From NCBI RefSeq assembly GCF_009727055.1, contig NC_052350.1, forward strand, positions 23,623,233-23,687,232: a stretch of 64,000 bases of DNA, written 5' to 3'. Every line of letters begins with the position of its first letter. The stretch's first letter is position 1. Shown here one piece after another: positions 13,281 through 24,410 of this stretch. The DNA is from Benincasa hispida. Taxonomy: Eukaryota > Streptophyta > Magnoliopsida > Cucurbitales > Cucurbitaceae. Position numbers and translations under genes: made by a program. A model generated the notes under the pieces. It saw only the letters and a program-made list of their open reading frames with translations. It searched no databases and was not told the origin of the DNA.

Positions 13281-13609
13281 GAGAAGTTCTCTTCAGTTGT
13301 GGGGGTCAGCAATTCTACGTTTCAGAGGACCTAGAGAGAATTCTCCCAATAATCAGAAGACGTCCAAACTTCTGAAGCTGACTACACTTGAAGACTGAAG
13401 TCCTTTGAAAATACAAACATTCTTCCAAGACTCCAAGCTCAAGAACATCCACACGGTCCACTTCTATACATCAGGCGTACGCATTCAACCAAGAAAGAAT
13501 CAAAGGATCAAGTACTAGAGATCGAACCACATTGCATGAAGTCAACATCAACATCAACTCAAGTTTAACTCCACGAAACAATTTTCTCTGGAAACCTCAT
13601 GTGAACATT

Positions 13610-14640
13610 AATCCTTTAAAAAGATCACCAAGCCCAAATGTCAACCGTCCAAGAAAATCAACAAGCCTAAAGGCTGGTCATCCAAGAAGATCAACAAGCC
13701 AAAAGGCCAATCATCCAAGAAGTTCAACAAGCCCCAAAAGTCGATCATTCAAAAAGATCATCAAGCCCAAAGGACTATCATTCAAGAAGATCATCAAGCC
13801 CAAAGGCCGATTATCCAAGAAGATCATCAAGCCCAAAGTGTGATCATCCAAGAAGATCAATAAGCCCAAAGGCCGATCATCCAAAAAGATCAATAAGTCC
13901 AAAAATTGATCATCCAAGAAGATCAATAAACCCAAAGGTCGATCATCCAAGTAGGGGTGTTTGTGGGTTGGGTTGGGTTGGGTTGGGTTGAAAGACTTTT
14001 TATACCTAACCTAATTGTTTGAGTTGTAAATTTATTCAACCCAAATAACCCTTATTAAAAAATGAACCCAACCCAACCCACCCATGAAATATTTGGATTG
14101 GGTTGGTTCTGGTTAATCAGGTCATTTATTTAAAATTTTATTCTAAAAAGAAGCAAAATGTAAATATGTAAAAATCTAATTTAATTATTTTCATATATTG
14201 AATTAAGATTAACAACTCAATTTCAATTTATATAGTGAAATTTTTTTTTCTAAAGTGCAAAGAAACTATTTTTGAGAGTTGTTGAGGAATAAATTATTCA
14301 AAAAATATTAGAATTAAATAAAATTAAAATCAATATATGTATAAATAATTGTATTATAACTAACAAAAAAATATATATTTTAAAGTTAATAATAAATTTG
14401 GGTTGGTTCGAGTTGGTTTGAGTTATATTATTGAATCCATGAACCAACCCAACCCATAAAATTTTCATTTATTTGAACCCAACCGGGTTGATCGATTTTT
14501 TGAACACCCCTACATCCAAAAAGACCAACAAGCCCAAAGGCCGATCATCCAAGAAGATCATCAAGCCTAAAGGCCTAAAAGTCGATCATCCAAGAAGATC
14601 AACAAGCCCAAAGGCCGGTCATTCAAGAAGATAAACCAAC
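13610..14640 (+). repeat. 33-bp tandem repeat array in the LTR (interrupted)
   Basis: Degenerate units of about 33 bp (GATCATCCAAGAAGATCAAC plus AAGCCCAAAGGCC) run from 13610 to 13951 and again from 14513 to 14640. Because 33 is a multiple of three, open frames with an 11-residue repeat appear on both strands. These are by-products of the repeat and not genes. Confidence 0.9.
13952..14512. mobile_element. hAT-type MITE with 8-bp target-site duplication
   Basis: A 561-bp insertion bounded by TAGGGGTGTT and AACACCCCTA inverted repeats. It is flanked by CATCCAAG (13944-13951) and CATCCAAA (14513-14520), an 8-bp duplication of the 33-bp repeat with one difference. Eight-base duplications and TAGGGGTG-type ends fit the hAT superfamily. 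Subterminal GGGTTGGGTT (left) and AACCCAACC (right) repeats are present. There is no transposase frame, so it is non-autonomous. Confidence 0.9.
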
Positions 14641-14778
14641 TTAAAGATTAAAGCTTATTTTAAGTGCATCAAAGAATTATATATTAGATATTGTACTTGC
14701 TATACTAAAATCAGTACAAATACAAAAGTTCAAATTCCATGAAACAAGTTTCTCCGAAAAAAACTCGTGCGAACAAAT

Positions 14779-14796
14779 TGGCACGCCCAATGGGAC
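14779..14796 (+). other. Candidate primer-binding site of the Ty3-like element
   Basis: TGGCACGCCCAATGGGAC lies three bases after the LTR end. The related copy at 51020 reads TGGCATGCCCAGTGGAAC. Position and the leading TGG fit a tRNA primer site, but I have not identified the tRNA. Confidence 0.6.
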
Positions 14797-14843
14797 ATCT
14801 CTACCTTTCATCTCTCTCGTCATCCAAGTCAACAAATCGACAA

Positions 14844-15420
14844 ATGGAATCAAAGAAAGCTGCATCCAAAGCTACTGTTGCAAGCGACACTTACATAGGC
14901 TCTATTCTCACGGAGAAAATTTGGGAATAGTCGATGGAATCTCCCATAGGTGGGATCTTCATCAGAGAAAATTCCTTGTTTGACAACTATACTTCTGCTT
15001 CTGATCCATCAAAGAAAGAACCGCGCTTTGATGTAGTGTCTGTCATGATGACTGACGTAACGACTAAGTTGGCCATGACAAAGATGGAAAGGAAAATAGA
15101 TCTCCTACTGAAAGTTATTGAGGAGCGAGACCAAGAAATCACAGCCTTAAGAGATCCAATGCAGGCTCGAGAAATTGCAGAGACAAGTCAAACTTCTGTT
15201 GTCAAAGCTAATGATAAAGGAAAGACTATTACAGGAAAGTCAACTGCCACAATCTACCTCTGTCACCTCTCTGTCAGTGCAACAGTTGTAGGATATGATC
15301 ACAAACTCCATAAGAGCTCAGTATGGAGGACCATCACAAACTTCTTTTATGTACTCCAAGTCATACACCAAAAGAATCAATACCTTGAGAATGTCAGCTG
15401 GGTACCAACCTCCAAACTTG
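14844..15420 (+). pseudogene. Decayed gag of the Ty3-like retrotransposon
   Basis: The reading frame starts at the ATG at 14844 (MESKKAASKA), meets an in-frame TAG at 14928-14930, and continues as MESPIGGIFIRENSLFDNY from 14934. It carries a coiled-coil-like stretch (KMERKIDLLLKVIEERDQEI, about 15082-15141). A frameshift near 15235 moves the remaining homology (QDMI-, NSIRAQYGG- and SYTKRI-like blocks) into another frame, and the sequence is cut off after the YQPPKL-like block near 15420. The parallel copy at 51087-51825 preserves more of the C-terminal part. This resembles the N-terminal gag region of a family commonly annotated as Ty3-gypsy protein in cucurbits. Nucleocapsid knuckles are not present here. 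It is not functional. Confidence 0.8.
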
Positions 15421-16047
15421 AGAATGAAACCTTGAAAGTAAGACCATTCATGAAGAAAAAAACAGCGAAAAGATTCACAATTGTGTTCCTTAACACAAGA
15501 GGAAATTGTCTGTTGATATAAATATAGAAGGTTCCTTGGTAGTGAAGCCAGAACTCATCATATTGACGAATCCTACAAATGAAGAGGATGATCAAAGCCA
15601 TGATGAAATAAGAGCTTCTGAAGTTTAAATGTAAAAACTTCTTATCGCAAGAGCCTAAACTGCATGTTGCTTTTGGCCCACATAAGCTTAAAAGGTGAAC
15701 GATGAAAAAAAAAAAAGAACTACATTATGACTTAATTCCTGTCATTGTAAAGAGTACGTAGGCAATTTGAAGAAACTTTAAGTTCAGTCCAAACAAAAAG
15801 AAAAAAGAAAAAAAAAAGATCCCTCATGAACTTCATGACTCGATCCCTTTCTTCAAGGGTACATAGGCAACTTAAAGAAATTTAAGTCTAATCCATCAAG
15901 AAGTGGCACAATCACCCTATGTGTAGCAATACAAAAAAAAAATTGATGTTATTCATCTCTACTGGAGTGGCAACACAACAAATTGAAGATGTTCATCTCT
16001 ATTGAAGGCAACACAACAAATTGAAGATGTTCATCTCTACTAAGGGT
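15421..16047 (+). other. Non-coding internal remnant of the Ty3-like element
   Basis: Follows the truncated gag. It contains two similar segments (GTACGTAGGCAATTTGAAGA near 15753 and GTACATAGGCAACTTAAAGA near 15860) and A-rich runs. At 15945-16045 there are three copies of a unit built on CAACAAATTGAAGATGTTCA. The copia element at 16048 inserted into this repeat, which resumes at 23698. Confidence 0.65.
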
Positions 16048-16165
16048 TGTTGGGATTGGTGTCCTAATTCTCCCGGTGGTCTAGTAGTTTGTAAACTTTT
16101 GTACACATTTTTATTAATAAAATAAATGTTATTTTATTTGCATTTACTCATTTCTAAGTAAACTA
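16048..16165 (+). mobile_element. 5' LTR remnant of the copia element
   Basis: About 100 bp match the start of the 3' LTR at 21912 (TCCTAATTCTCCC, TAATAAAATAAATGTTATTT). Similarity then stops, so most of the 5' LTR and any primer-binding site have been deleted or replaced. Confidence 0.8.
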
Positions 16166-16900
16166 AACCTTAGGTTATAAAATACTCAATGGGAGGAAAA
16201 GATATATATGATATGTCAATTCTACTCACGTTTCTCCCTGAATATTCACGCCGTGAGATTATGCTTGGCCTCATGGTGCCCTAGGAGCATCCCTCTTCGG
16301 ATGGTGTTTGCATGAGTCAATATCAAGGTGGACGAAGAGAGTATTTATAGTAAATGGGTGAAGGATGTGTGTCAACATGTCTTGCGGTCTTCTTCATTGG
16401 TTTGCACCGTGAGATTTTCTTGCACGACCTTGTGACACGCTGGGAGCGTCCCCCTTCGGATGGTTTGTGCAGTTGGTCAATATCAAGATGAACTCTAGAA
16501 ATGGATAGAGTCACTTTAGTTTTTGCCCCAATCGGATTTTTTCCCTTCGGTTTGGCTTCTTGGAGCGGAACTCTAAGATCTAAAATAAAAGGTCACACTT
16601 ATGGGAAATTGTTAAGCAAGTTAATGATTTCTTGGCCAAATCAATGATTGCTAGTCGTTATAGGAACAATAGTTATTCTGGTGTTAATGACTGGTTGAGA
16701 GTGTCTCAAATCAAAGGATGGATAAATTGACTACCCTTCGGTGGCTTTTGTCCTAAACCACTGAAGCGTCATTGCAAAACTAGATGTCACATGAGGTTCA
16801 TTTAGATTTTGCAGATTTTGCTAAACCAAATTGGATTTTGTTTTAAAGAGTATTTGCTAAAATCTAATGTAAATCAATGTGTTTATTTTTTTAGCAACAT
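16166..16900. other. Unassigned insert with a diverged internal direct repeat
   Basis: Sits where the rest of the 5' LTR and leader should be. Units at about 16249-16342 and 16405-16505 share CCGTGAGATT, GGAGCATCCCTCTTCGGATG-like and GTCAATATCAAG. A TATTTATAGTAAATGG segment lies between them. It matches no other part of the window and I could not assign it. Confidence 0.45.
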
Positions 16901-16969
16901 GTATGATTTTTCGTTAGTTGTCTATTTTAATTTGACTCATTACATACATTGAAAAGAGTCTCTGAAAAT

Positions 16970-17213
16970 ATATTTCGTGGTAAACGACCTTGAGTTTGTC
17001 GTGGTTGAGGAGTGTCCTTAAGTCCCAACCTTTGATGCATCGCGAAATTTTCGTAATGCATATAAGGTGTGGATGAAGGCTAATTCGATGGCCTGACTTC
17101 ACATTTTGGCTAGCATACCTGATGCATTGGCCAAAAGGTTTGAGAAAATGGTCACTGCATGTAAGATCATGGACTCGTTGCAAGAATTTTTTGAACATAA
17201 GTTCTCACTTTTT
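16970..17213 (+). pseudogene. copia gag fragment
   Basis: The frame reads DLEFVVVEECP, a stop, then NAYKVWMKANSMA, a stop, and LHILASIPDALAKRFEKMV and KIMDSLQEFF. This is the pattern of the copia gag (UBN2-type) N-terminal region. Most of gag downstream, including any zinc knuckle, is missing before the protease at 17440. Confidence 0.75.
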
Positions 17214-17439
17214 GAGCACAAAGGGATGGATGACAAAGAAACCAGTAGTGTTAGTTCCCAAGATAACCTCCAGTATTTTTTGAATGTCAAAGGATAAAAG
17301 AGAAAGCAATTATTGCTAACTTTGATAAAGTTCATCGACGAGAATTTTTCTCTGAAATGGAACTTGGAGCTTATTTAGGTTCTGAAACTGATCCCACTAC
17401 TCTCCAAAAGTGGAAGAAGTCTAAAGACAGTAAATGTGA

Positions 17440-17782
17440 TTTTATTTATCTTGGAGACGTGTTTTGTAGATAATGATGATTCTGTCTTGATACTTGATTC
17501 AGATGCTACTAACCACGTAAATTCTTCCTACCAAGGATTTAGTTCCCAGAAAACGTTGGAAGAAGAAGAGTTGACTCTTCGAGTTGGTATTGGTGAGTTT
17601 ATTTCAATTGTTGCTGTAGGCAGACTGAAGTTATTTTTGGACAAGAAACATTTCTGTTTTTGGATTGTTTTTGTAGTTCCTCATATCAAGAGGAACTTAA
17701 TATCGATTTCTTGTTTGATTGAACAAATTTATACCGTCTTCTTTTCTGAGAATAAAGTGTTTATTTTCAAGAATGGTATCTA
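17440..17782 (+). pseudogene. copia aspartic protease region, active-site glycine changed
   Basis: Reads LETCFVDNDDSVLILDSDATNHV and, further on, VVPHIKRNLISISCLIEQI, the copia protease and its C-terminal linker. The family active site is Asp-Ser/Thr-Gly; here the glycine is Asp (DSDATNH). Combined with the stop at 17781-17783, this marks an inactive copy. Confidence 0.8.
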
Positions 17783-17879
17783 GATTGATTTTGGTTCAAT
17801 AGAAAATAACTTATATGTACTAAGGCTGTTAGTCATAAAAGCCTAGCTTAATATTGAAATGTTTAAAATAACGATAACT

Positions 17880-18634
17880 ACAAAAGACCAAAGGTTTCTC
17901 CTAAGAAAAACGCTCATCTTTGGCATCTAAGGTTAGGTCACATCATCCTCAATAGGATCGAGAAGTTAGTGAAATGTGGATTTCTAAAAGGTTTAGAAGA
18001 AAACTCCTTGTCGGTATGTGAATCATGCCTTAAAGGTAAGATGACCAAACAACCTTTTACTGGAAAAGGTTATAGAGCCAAGGAAACCTATAACCTTGAA
18101 GCTTATACATCCAAACCTCTGTGGTCCGATGAGCGTTAAAACTCGAGGTGGGTATGAATATTTCATCTCTTTCATAGATGATTATTCTAGATACAGGTAT
18201 CTATACCTAATGCAACATAAGTCTGACGCTCTTGACAAGTTCAAGGAGTATAAGGCTAAAATTAAAAACTTGTTAGGCTAGAAGATAAAACCACTACGAT
18301 TTGATCATGTGGAGAGTATATGGACTTCGAATTCCAGAACTATATGATAGAACATGGAATCATGTCCCAACTCTCAGCCCTAGGTACACCTTAGCAGAAT
18401 GGTGTATCAGAAAGGAAAAACAGAACCCTGTTAGACATGGTTCGATCTTTGATGAGTTATGCTCATCTTCCAGGCTCGTTTTGGGGATTTGCAGTGGAGA
18501 CTGCAGGTTACATTTTGAACAATGTTCCCTCAAAGAGTGTTTCTGAAATTCCTTTTGAGCTATAGAGAGACCGTAAAGGTAGTCTACACCATTTCAGGAT
18601 TTGGGGATGTTCGGCCTACGTGCTTGTGGCTAAC
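17880..18634 (+). pseudogene. copia integrase remnant (zinc-binding and catalytic core)
   Basis: The HHCC zinc region is visible (HLWHLRLGH near 17908 and CESCLKGKM near 18018), followed by the catalytic core start at about 18115 (CGPMSVKTRGGYEYFISFID, DDYSRYRYLYLMQHKSDAL). After about 18280 the frame is broken by stops (NNMIEHG-type and SFWGFAVETAGY-type blocks still readable in shifted frames). The region ends at CSAYVLVAN where a solo LTR begins at 18635. Confidence 0.8.
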
Positions 18635-20025
18635 TGATAACGGGCAGAAATGAACGTTATTACAGTGCTAAGTTATTAAACAATGCAGGTTTGCGTTGAT
18701 AAAATATATAATATTGCATGGGACAGAAAGCTGATGACAGTCGATTCCGAATTAAGTTGACAAGCCGCTAACGAACTACTGTAGTAAGTACACTCAACTT
18801 TTTGGTGACAAATAGTCGGTGCATCAGACAGAGAATTAATGTCATCCCATCAGTACAATTATAAGAGAGAATCAGTCTTTCACCCTGAAGCTCTATAAAT
18901 ACCGAAGGCAATCTTCAGTGAATGAGTTCGGACAGTTCGAAGAGTTAGAGAATTTTTCCTTAGATAGAATAGCCTTGTTCTTAGTTTTTCTTTTATTTAA
19001 GGCGGAAGCGAGAGAAACGAGATTGTGTCGATATATCGTTTCGGTGAACGTGGAAGAGTTTCGAAAGCGTCAAGATCAAAGAGAGGGCCAACTTCTGCGG
19101 AAGCAGGAATATCTTTTGAACATAATAGAGTTAACAATGTAAAAGGCTTGGGAAGCAAAGGATTGCTACCAGGCTCTCTACCTTTATCTTCCATTATCAT
19201 TTTGTACTTAAACTTATCTATAGAAATGGAATCTACTTCTTTATATCTGTTCACTCTTTGTTTATTACGCATGAATAGCTAAATCTGTCGAATGGGTTAA
19301 GAAGCACTTAGCTAGCTTAACTAGGGGATCTTCATTCTATTGTATTATCTTGTATTATGTATGTATCATTCGTCCGTTAGAGATACTCGGGAGGGTAGTC
19401 TAAAGGCAGAATCTAGGCTTGAAAAAGTCAGGTTAGAATCTAGGCTCGGGAGAGTCAGATTAGAACGCATAATCAAGAGATAGGAGCTTAGGAATAAGCA
19501 CTGTTTGCTATTAACGCATCACATGCATCCTAGAGATAGGATATGATTGTATGCGGTCACCTTGTCTTTGTGTGCATCTTGCATCATCGCATAGGAAAAG
19601 AGTAGAGACTTAAGAATAAGCTCTATGGACACTATTGCATTCAACACATGCGTCCTAGAACTAGGAGCACCGTATTTGCATTGGAAAATGATTTGCTGTC
19701 GCATGAGTGTAGCATGATCGCATAGTTTGACGCATTTCTAGGAAATGCTAGCTAAAGATCTTCTCAATCCGTTCCTCCGCATACTCAGTGCATCTAATGC
19801 ATAATAGATCTTTTCTCAAATCTACCGCATACATTTATTTTATACCGAAAACAACAACCCAAAACAACTATTTGATTTACTGGTTACCGCAAAGTCTTCT
19901 TGAAAATTATCATTGCATACCGTTTTCCCTAGTCCCTGAGTTCGACCCTGGACTTACCAGGAAACTCAGTGGAATTTATACTTGGATTCTGCTGAGAAAA
20001 CTTGTTGCTCAACGTATTCCCATCA
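18635..20025 (+). mobile_element. Solo LTR of an unrelated LTR retrotransposon inside the copia element
   Basis: Begins TGATAACGGGCAG and ends about CCCATCA. It contains a TATA box (CTATAAATACCG near 18892), and no internal region follows. Internal short direct repeats occur (AATCTAGGCT twice near 19410-19450, and CATGCATCCTAGA / CATGCGTCCTAGA). The copia frame before it stops after VLVAN and resumes about 65 codons further on, so the insertion came with a deletion of roughly 190 bp. No matching target duplication is seen (CTAAC versus TCAAC or ACGTA). The right end is approximate. Confidence 0.75.
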
Positions 20026-20027
20026 AC

Positions 20028-21800
20028 GTAATTCATTCGATTATGTAATGAGACTACTGAGAGTTCAACAAGAGTTGTTGAATAGACTTATAGATCAACA
20101 AGAGTTATTGATATCAGTTCATCCAGTCAACCATCTCAAGAATTGAGACTGTCTCGACATAGTGGGAGGTTTGCAAACCCACCGGAACACTACATGAGTT
20201 TGACTGAAGCCCAAAACATCATCTCTGATTATGGAGTTAAGGATCCATTGTCTTATAAGCAAGCAATGGAGGATGTTGACAAAGATGAGTGGATTAAAGC
20301 CATGAATCAAGAAATGGAGTCTATGTACTTCAATTCTGTCTGGGAACTTATGGATCAGCCCGATGGAGTAAACCTATAAGATATAAGTGGATCTACAAGA
20401 GAAAATGAGGTGTAGATGGAAAGCTGCAGACCTTCAAGGCTAGACTCGTGGCAAAGGGTTATACCAGGTTGAGGGAGTGGACTATGAGGAAACTTTTTCA
20501 CCTGTTGTCATATTGAAGTCTATTAGGATTTTCCTGTCCATAGCCACATTTTATGATTATGAGATACGGCAAATGGACGTCAATAATGCCTTTCTGAATG
20601 GTAATCTTGAGGAGACCATCTATATGGCTCAACCAGAGGGATTCATTGTTCCAGATCAAGAGCAAAAGGTTTGCAAGCTTAATAGGTCCATTTATGGGCT
20701 GAAAAAAGCATCTAGATCATGGAACTTAGATTTGATGGTGCGATCAAATCATTTGGCTTTGATCAGAATGTTGATGAACCTTGTGTTTACAAGAAAATCA
20801 TCTACAACTCAGTAGCTTTCCTAGTACCGTATGTGGATGATATCCTACTCATTGGGAATGATGTAGGTTTTCTATCTGACATTAAGAAGTGGCTAGCCGC
20901 CCAATTCCAAATAAAAATTTTGGGAGAGGCGTAGTATGTTCTATGGATCCAGATCATTCTAGATCCTAAGAACAAGAGGTTGGCCTTGTCTCAGGCATCG
21001 TACATTGACAAGATGTTGATTAGGTACTCGATGCAGAATTCCAAGAGGGGTTTATTACCCTTCAGGCATGGAATTATTTTGTCTAAGGAGCAATGCCCTA
21101 AGACACCTCAAGATGTTGAGAAAATGAGACAGATTCCCTATGCTTCGACTATTGGAAGCCTCATGTATGCAATGTTATGTACTAGACCTGACATTTGTTA
21201 TACAGTAGGGATTGTCAGTCAATATCATTCCAATCTAGGATTAGATCACTAAACATAGGTCAAAAAGATTCTCAAGTATCTTCAGAGAACGAGAGACTAT
21301 ATGCTCGTGTATAGAGATAAGGATTTGATCCTTACAGGATACACAGACTCTGACTTTCAGACTGATAGAGATTCTCGAAAATTGACATCAGGGTCAGTGT
21401 TCACTCTGAATGGAGGGGCTTTAGTTTGATGAAGCATCAAGTAAGAATGTATCGCGGACTCCACTATGGAAGTCGAATACATAGCCATTTGTGAATTTAT
21501 CTTAGGAAGTTCCTTACAGATTTAGAAGTTGTTCCAAATATGTCTTTGACGATCACTCTTCATTGTGATAATAGCGAGGTTGTGGCAAATTCTAAGGAAC
21601 CTCGGAGTCATCATAGAGGCAAGCATATTAAACAGAAGTATCATTTGGTCAAGAAGATTGTGCATCGCAATGATGTGATAGTCACGAAGATCGCGTCAGA
21701 GCACAACGCTGCTGACCCATTTACAAAGGTTTTCACGTCTAAAGTGTTTGAGGATTATTTAGAGAGTCTGAACTTACGGGACATGCGGTACCTTGTTTAG
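20028..21800 (+). pseudogene. copia reverse transcriptase and RNase H, degenerate
   Basis: Readable blocks in order: SYKQAMEDVDKDEWIKAMNQ (from about 20251), the RT block DYEETFSPVVILKSIRIFLS (20477 on), MDVNNAFLNGNLEE, the catalytic YVDD intact at 20830-20841, LSKEQCPKTP (about 21076) and RNase H ending near 21798 (TLHCDNSEVVANSKEP, HNAADPFTK). Frames shift at about 20375, 20720 and 20930, and stops occur at 20932 and 21250. The order and motifs are those of Ty1/copia RT-RNase H. It cannot make an intact enzyme. Confidence 0.85.
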
Positions 21801-21896
21801 GGCAGGTGGGAGATGATACTGGGGTATAGAGTATGCCCTAGTTTATTATATATTGTACTATTTGTATGTATTGTACATCAGTCTCCCGAGACATTA

Positions 21897-21911
21897 GGAC
21901 AAGTGGGAGAT
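21897..21911 (+). other. Polypurine tract before the 3' LTR
   Basis: GGACAAGTGGGAGAT precedes the TGTTG of the 3' LTR directly, as expected for second-strand priming. Confidence 0.75.
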
Positions 21912-23697
21912 TGTTGAGATTGGTGTCCTAATTCTCCCAGTGATCTAGTAGTTTTTAAACTTTTGTACACATTGTTATTAATAAAATAAATGTTATTTTA
22001 TTTGCATTTACTTATATCCAATAAACTAAGATTCATGGTTATTTCATGTAACTTAAGCATGTATGTAAGACATATAAGTGGATCATGCCTTAAGTAATAA
22101 CCTAAATGATCTGTAGTATAAGGATAAAAAAGGGATACCTTATCCTGGTGACACTACGGATACGAATAACTTTGTAGATATTTACAATTATTGTAAAGTA
22201 CTACAAATAGTTTGATTTTGACCATTCATGTGGAGACATGTAAGTGGGGGTGTCCTATATAAAAAGTTTGTATAAGACTGAACCACGAGATGATTAGTCT
22301 CTTTATATAACGCCGTTAATAATTGAGACTTACATTTCACTAAAATGACCATAGATGACATGACTTTAATTCTGAGTGAGTTAGGAACTCCTGCCTATGA
22401 AGGCGGTCCTTTGATTAGTATGGGTGAGAGTGACCAGATTGCCAATTCAAATAGCCTACCTTTTTGGGGATTCGTCTGACTGGGGAGTTGAGAACTCAGC
22501 TACACAAGATAAAATTCACTCATTCTGCGAAGTAGGGGTAAGTAGATAAATTGCTTCTTTAAGGGTTGATTCTGGGCCTTGAACATAGTGGCCACACCCT
22601 CTCTTTGGAAGAGAAGACTCAGTCATAGTAGGACTATGACTTATTGTTCATTAGAGAAATCAGTGGTAGTTAATGAGTTAAATGTAACTATAGGGGCAAA
22701 ACGGTAAATTAGTCCAGCCATACTTATGAGCGATTTGTGAAGGGTTATCACACTGTTGATTAGTTATATGGACACAGAAATATATCTGTAGTGCAAAGAG
22801 TGCAGCTGTCGGTCTTTAGTGGAGTGACCAACAGTTAACGGATGGTGGATCTCATGACTAAAGAGTTTAGTCAGCTATTCACGTACCGTTGGAGCTTCAA
22901 GCTACAGGTCCATGAGGTCCCCTTGGTAGCTCAATGGATTCAAGTTGAGAACAAGTTTTTGGGTTAGTTTGAAGTGTTCAAATTAACAAGAGGAAATTCA
23001 ATTATATGTGATATAATTGGTGTGATGTATTAGATACATTAATTGGAGGAATTAATATAAATATGATTTATATTAAGTACCATAAAATAGAAAAAGAACT
23101 ATGGTTTATGTGTTTTATATGATGTAATATTAAAACTATAGGTTATAAATATAATATGATAAGTTGGTTATCATATTCATTTATTATATGATAATTAATT
23201 CTTTTTCTCTAATAATTGATTTGAGTGGGAGGTTCTTGGAAGTTTTATGGTAACCGTGAGATAAAAGAAAAATTGTTTTCCAAAATTAATAGTTGATTCA
23301 TTCAGATAATTCTCACGAAAATAGGCTATCAAGTAAAAAGAGTTTTTACTAAGCGATAGTCGTTGAGAGCATACACGATCGTTTAAGAGTTGACTATACG
23401 ATAGCTACTCATTGATCGTTGCTACACGATCGAGTAGTAAAGTTTATACGATAGGCTTCATCTTCTAAACGATCGAGTATACGGTCACATTGGAGACTGA
23501 TCAAGGGATACTTGAAGAATAATTCTTCAAAGATACGCATACTCTATTCCTTGTATCCTATTGTTACATGCTGTAATTTTGGTTTATGCATAATCTATTT
23601 GTTTCTGGTTAGACTATGATTGTCATGTTCATTCTGAATGGAATTTGAAATGATCCACTTCCACTGCTCATGGAGATCTCAGTTTAGATCTCCTTTA
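21912..23697 (+). mobile_element. 3' LTR of the copia element
   Basis: Starts TGTTGAGATTGGTG next to the polypurine tract and ends CTCCTTTA followed by the AGGGT duplication. About 1.79 kb, and it serves as the reference for the other LTRs of this family in the window. Confidence 0.9.
23340..23490 (+). repeat. ACGATCG motif cluster in the copia 3' LTR
   Basis: Motifs TACACGATCG, CTACACGATCGAG, CTAAACGATCGAG and related ACGATAG forms occur within 150 bp, at a position equivalent to 1655-1860 in the solo LTR. Confidence 0.7.
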
Positions 23698-23702
23698 AGG
23701 GT

Positions 23703-23899
23703 AACACAACAAATTGAAGATACATGTTGTTTGCACGATACTACATAGGTTGGGTGTGTATAATAAGGTTATGCAATCATCTTTTTGCTCACTTAAACAA
23801 AAAAGTAGTGTTGGGCATTGCTTATTTCAAGTTTGAAGCATCACTCATCTATAGTTCGACTCTTCATCTTCAACTATAGATGTTCTTCAATATCAAATT
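23703..23899 (+). other. Continuation of the Ty3-like element's internal non-coding region
   Basis: Resumes the CAACAAATTGAAGAT repeat interrupted at 16047, followed by unassigned sequence. Confidence 0.55.
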
Positions 23900-24410
23900 T
23901 AGAAAATTTTCCGGTGCTTCTTAAATTCAGGTTCAGAGACTTTGCTGATGCTTATTAAAATTCAAGTTTGAAGGATTTGTCAATGCTTCATCAAATTTAA
24001 AGCTCATAGGCTTTGTTGATGCTCATCTACCTTCAAGTTCAAAGGTTTCGTCGATGCCCTTCCATCTTCAAGTTTAGAGGTTTCGTCGATTTCCCTCCAT
24101 TTTCAAGTTCAGAGGCTTCGTCGATGCCCCTCCATCTTCAAGTTTAGAGACTTCATCGGTGCTTCTTCATCTTCAAGTTTAGAGGCTTCATCGACACTTC
24201 TCCATCTTCAAGTTCAGAGGCTTTGTCAATGCTCCTCCATCTTCAAATTCAAAGGCTTTGTTGATGTTCCCCCATCTTCAAGTTTAAAGGCTCTATCAAT
24301 GCTTCTCCGTTTTCAAATTCAGAGGCTCCGTCGATGCTCCTTCATCTTCAAGTTCATAGGCTTTATCGATGCTTTTTCATCTTCAAGTCTGAAGGCTTCA
24401 CCACTTCTTT
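23900..24410 (+). repeat. About 42-bp tandem repeats
   Basis: Around ten degenerate units based on CTTCAAGTTCAGAGGCTT and TCGATGCTCCTCCAT. Their similar but unequal length creates short open frames on both strands (24299-24636) that are not genes. Confidence 0.85.

Larger units (their letters stand above)
12875..14775 (+). mobile_element. 5' LTR of the Ty3-like element, interrupted by a MITE
   Basis: Matches 27211-28356 and 48067-51016: shared AAATTTTGGACCAATC start, TTATTATTTGGGTTTAAAGT block, TATA box, 33-bp repeat array, and a 3' end of the form CTCGTGCGAACA. Without the 561-bp MITE and its duplication it is about 1.33 kb. The first bases are decayed. Confidence 0.85.
16048..23697 (+). 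mobile_element. Ty1/copia retrotransposon with AGGGT target duplication, degenerate
   Basis: Starts TGTTGGGATTGG and ends CTCCTTTA, with AGGGT at 16043-16047 and 23698-23702. The sequence outside the two ends rejoins the same repeat, so this was an insertion into the Ty3-like element. Inside are a heavily deleted 5' LTR, gag, protease, integrase, reverse transcriptase and RNase H remnants in the copia order, a polypurine tract and a full 3' LTR. The coding parts have many stops and frameshifts, and a solo LTR of another family interrupts the integrase/RT boundary. Confidence 0.9.

Noticed and set aside
13532..13950. Repeat-protein genes on both strands
   Set aside because: Both frames arise from a 33-bp repeat, so an 11-residue period is forced on every strand, and there is no start context or splice structure.
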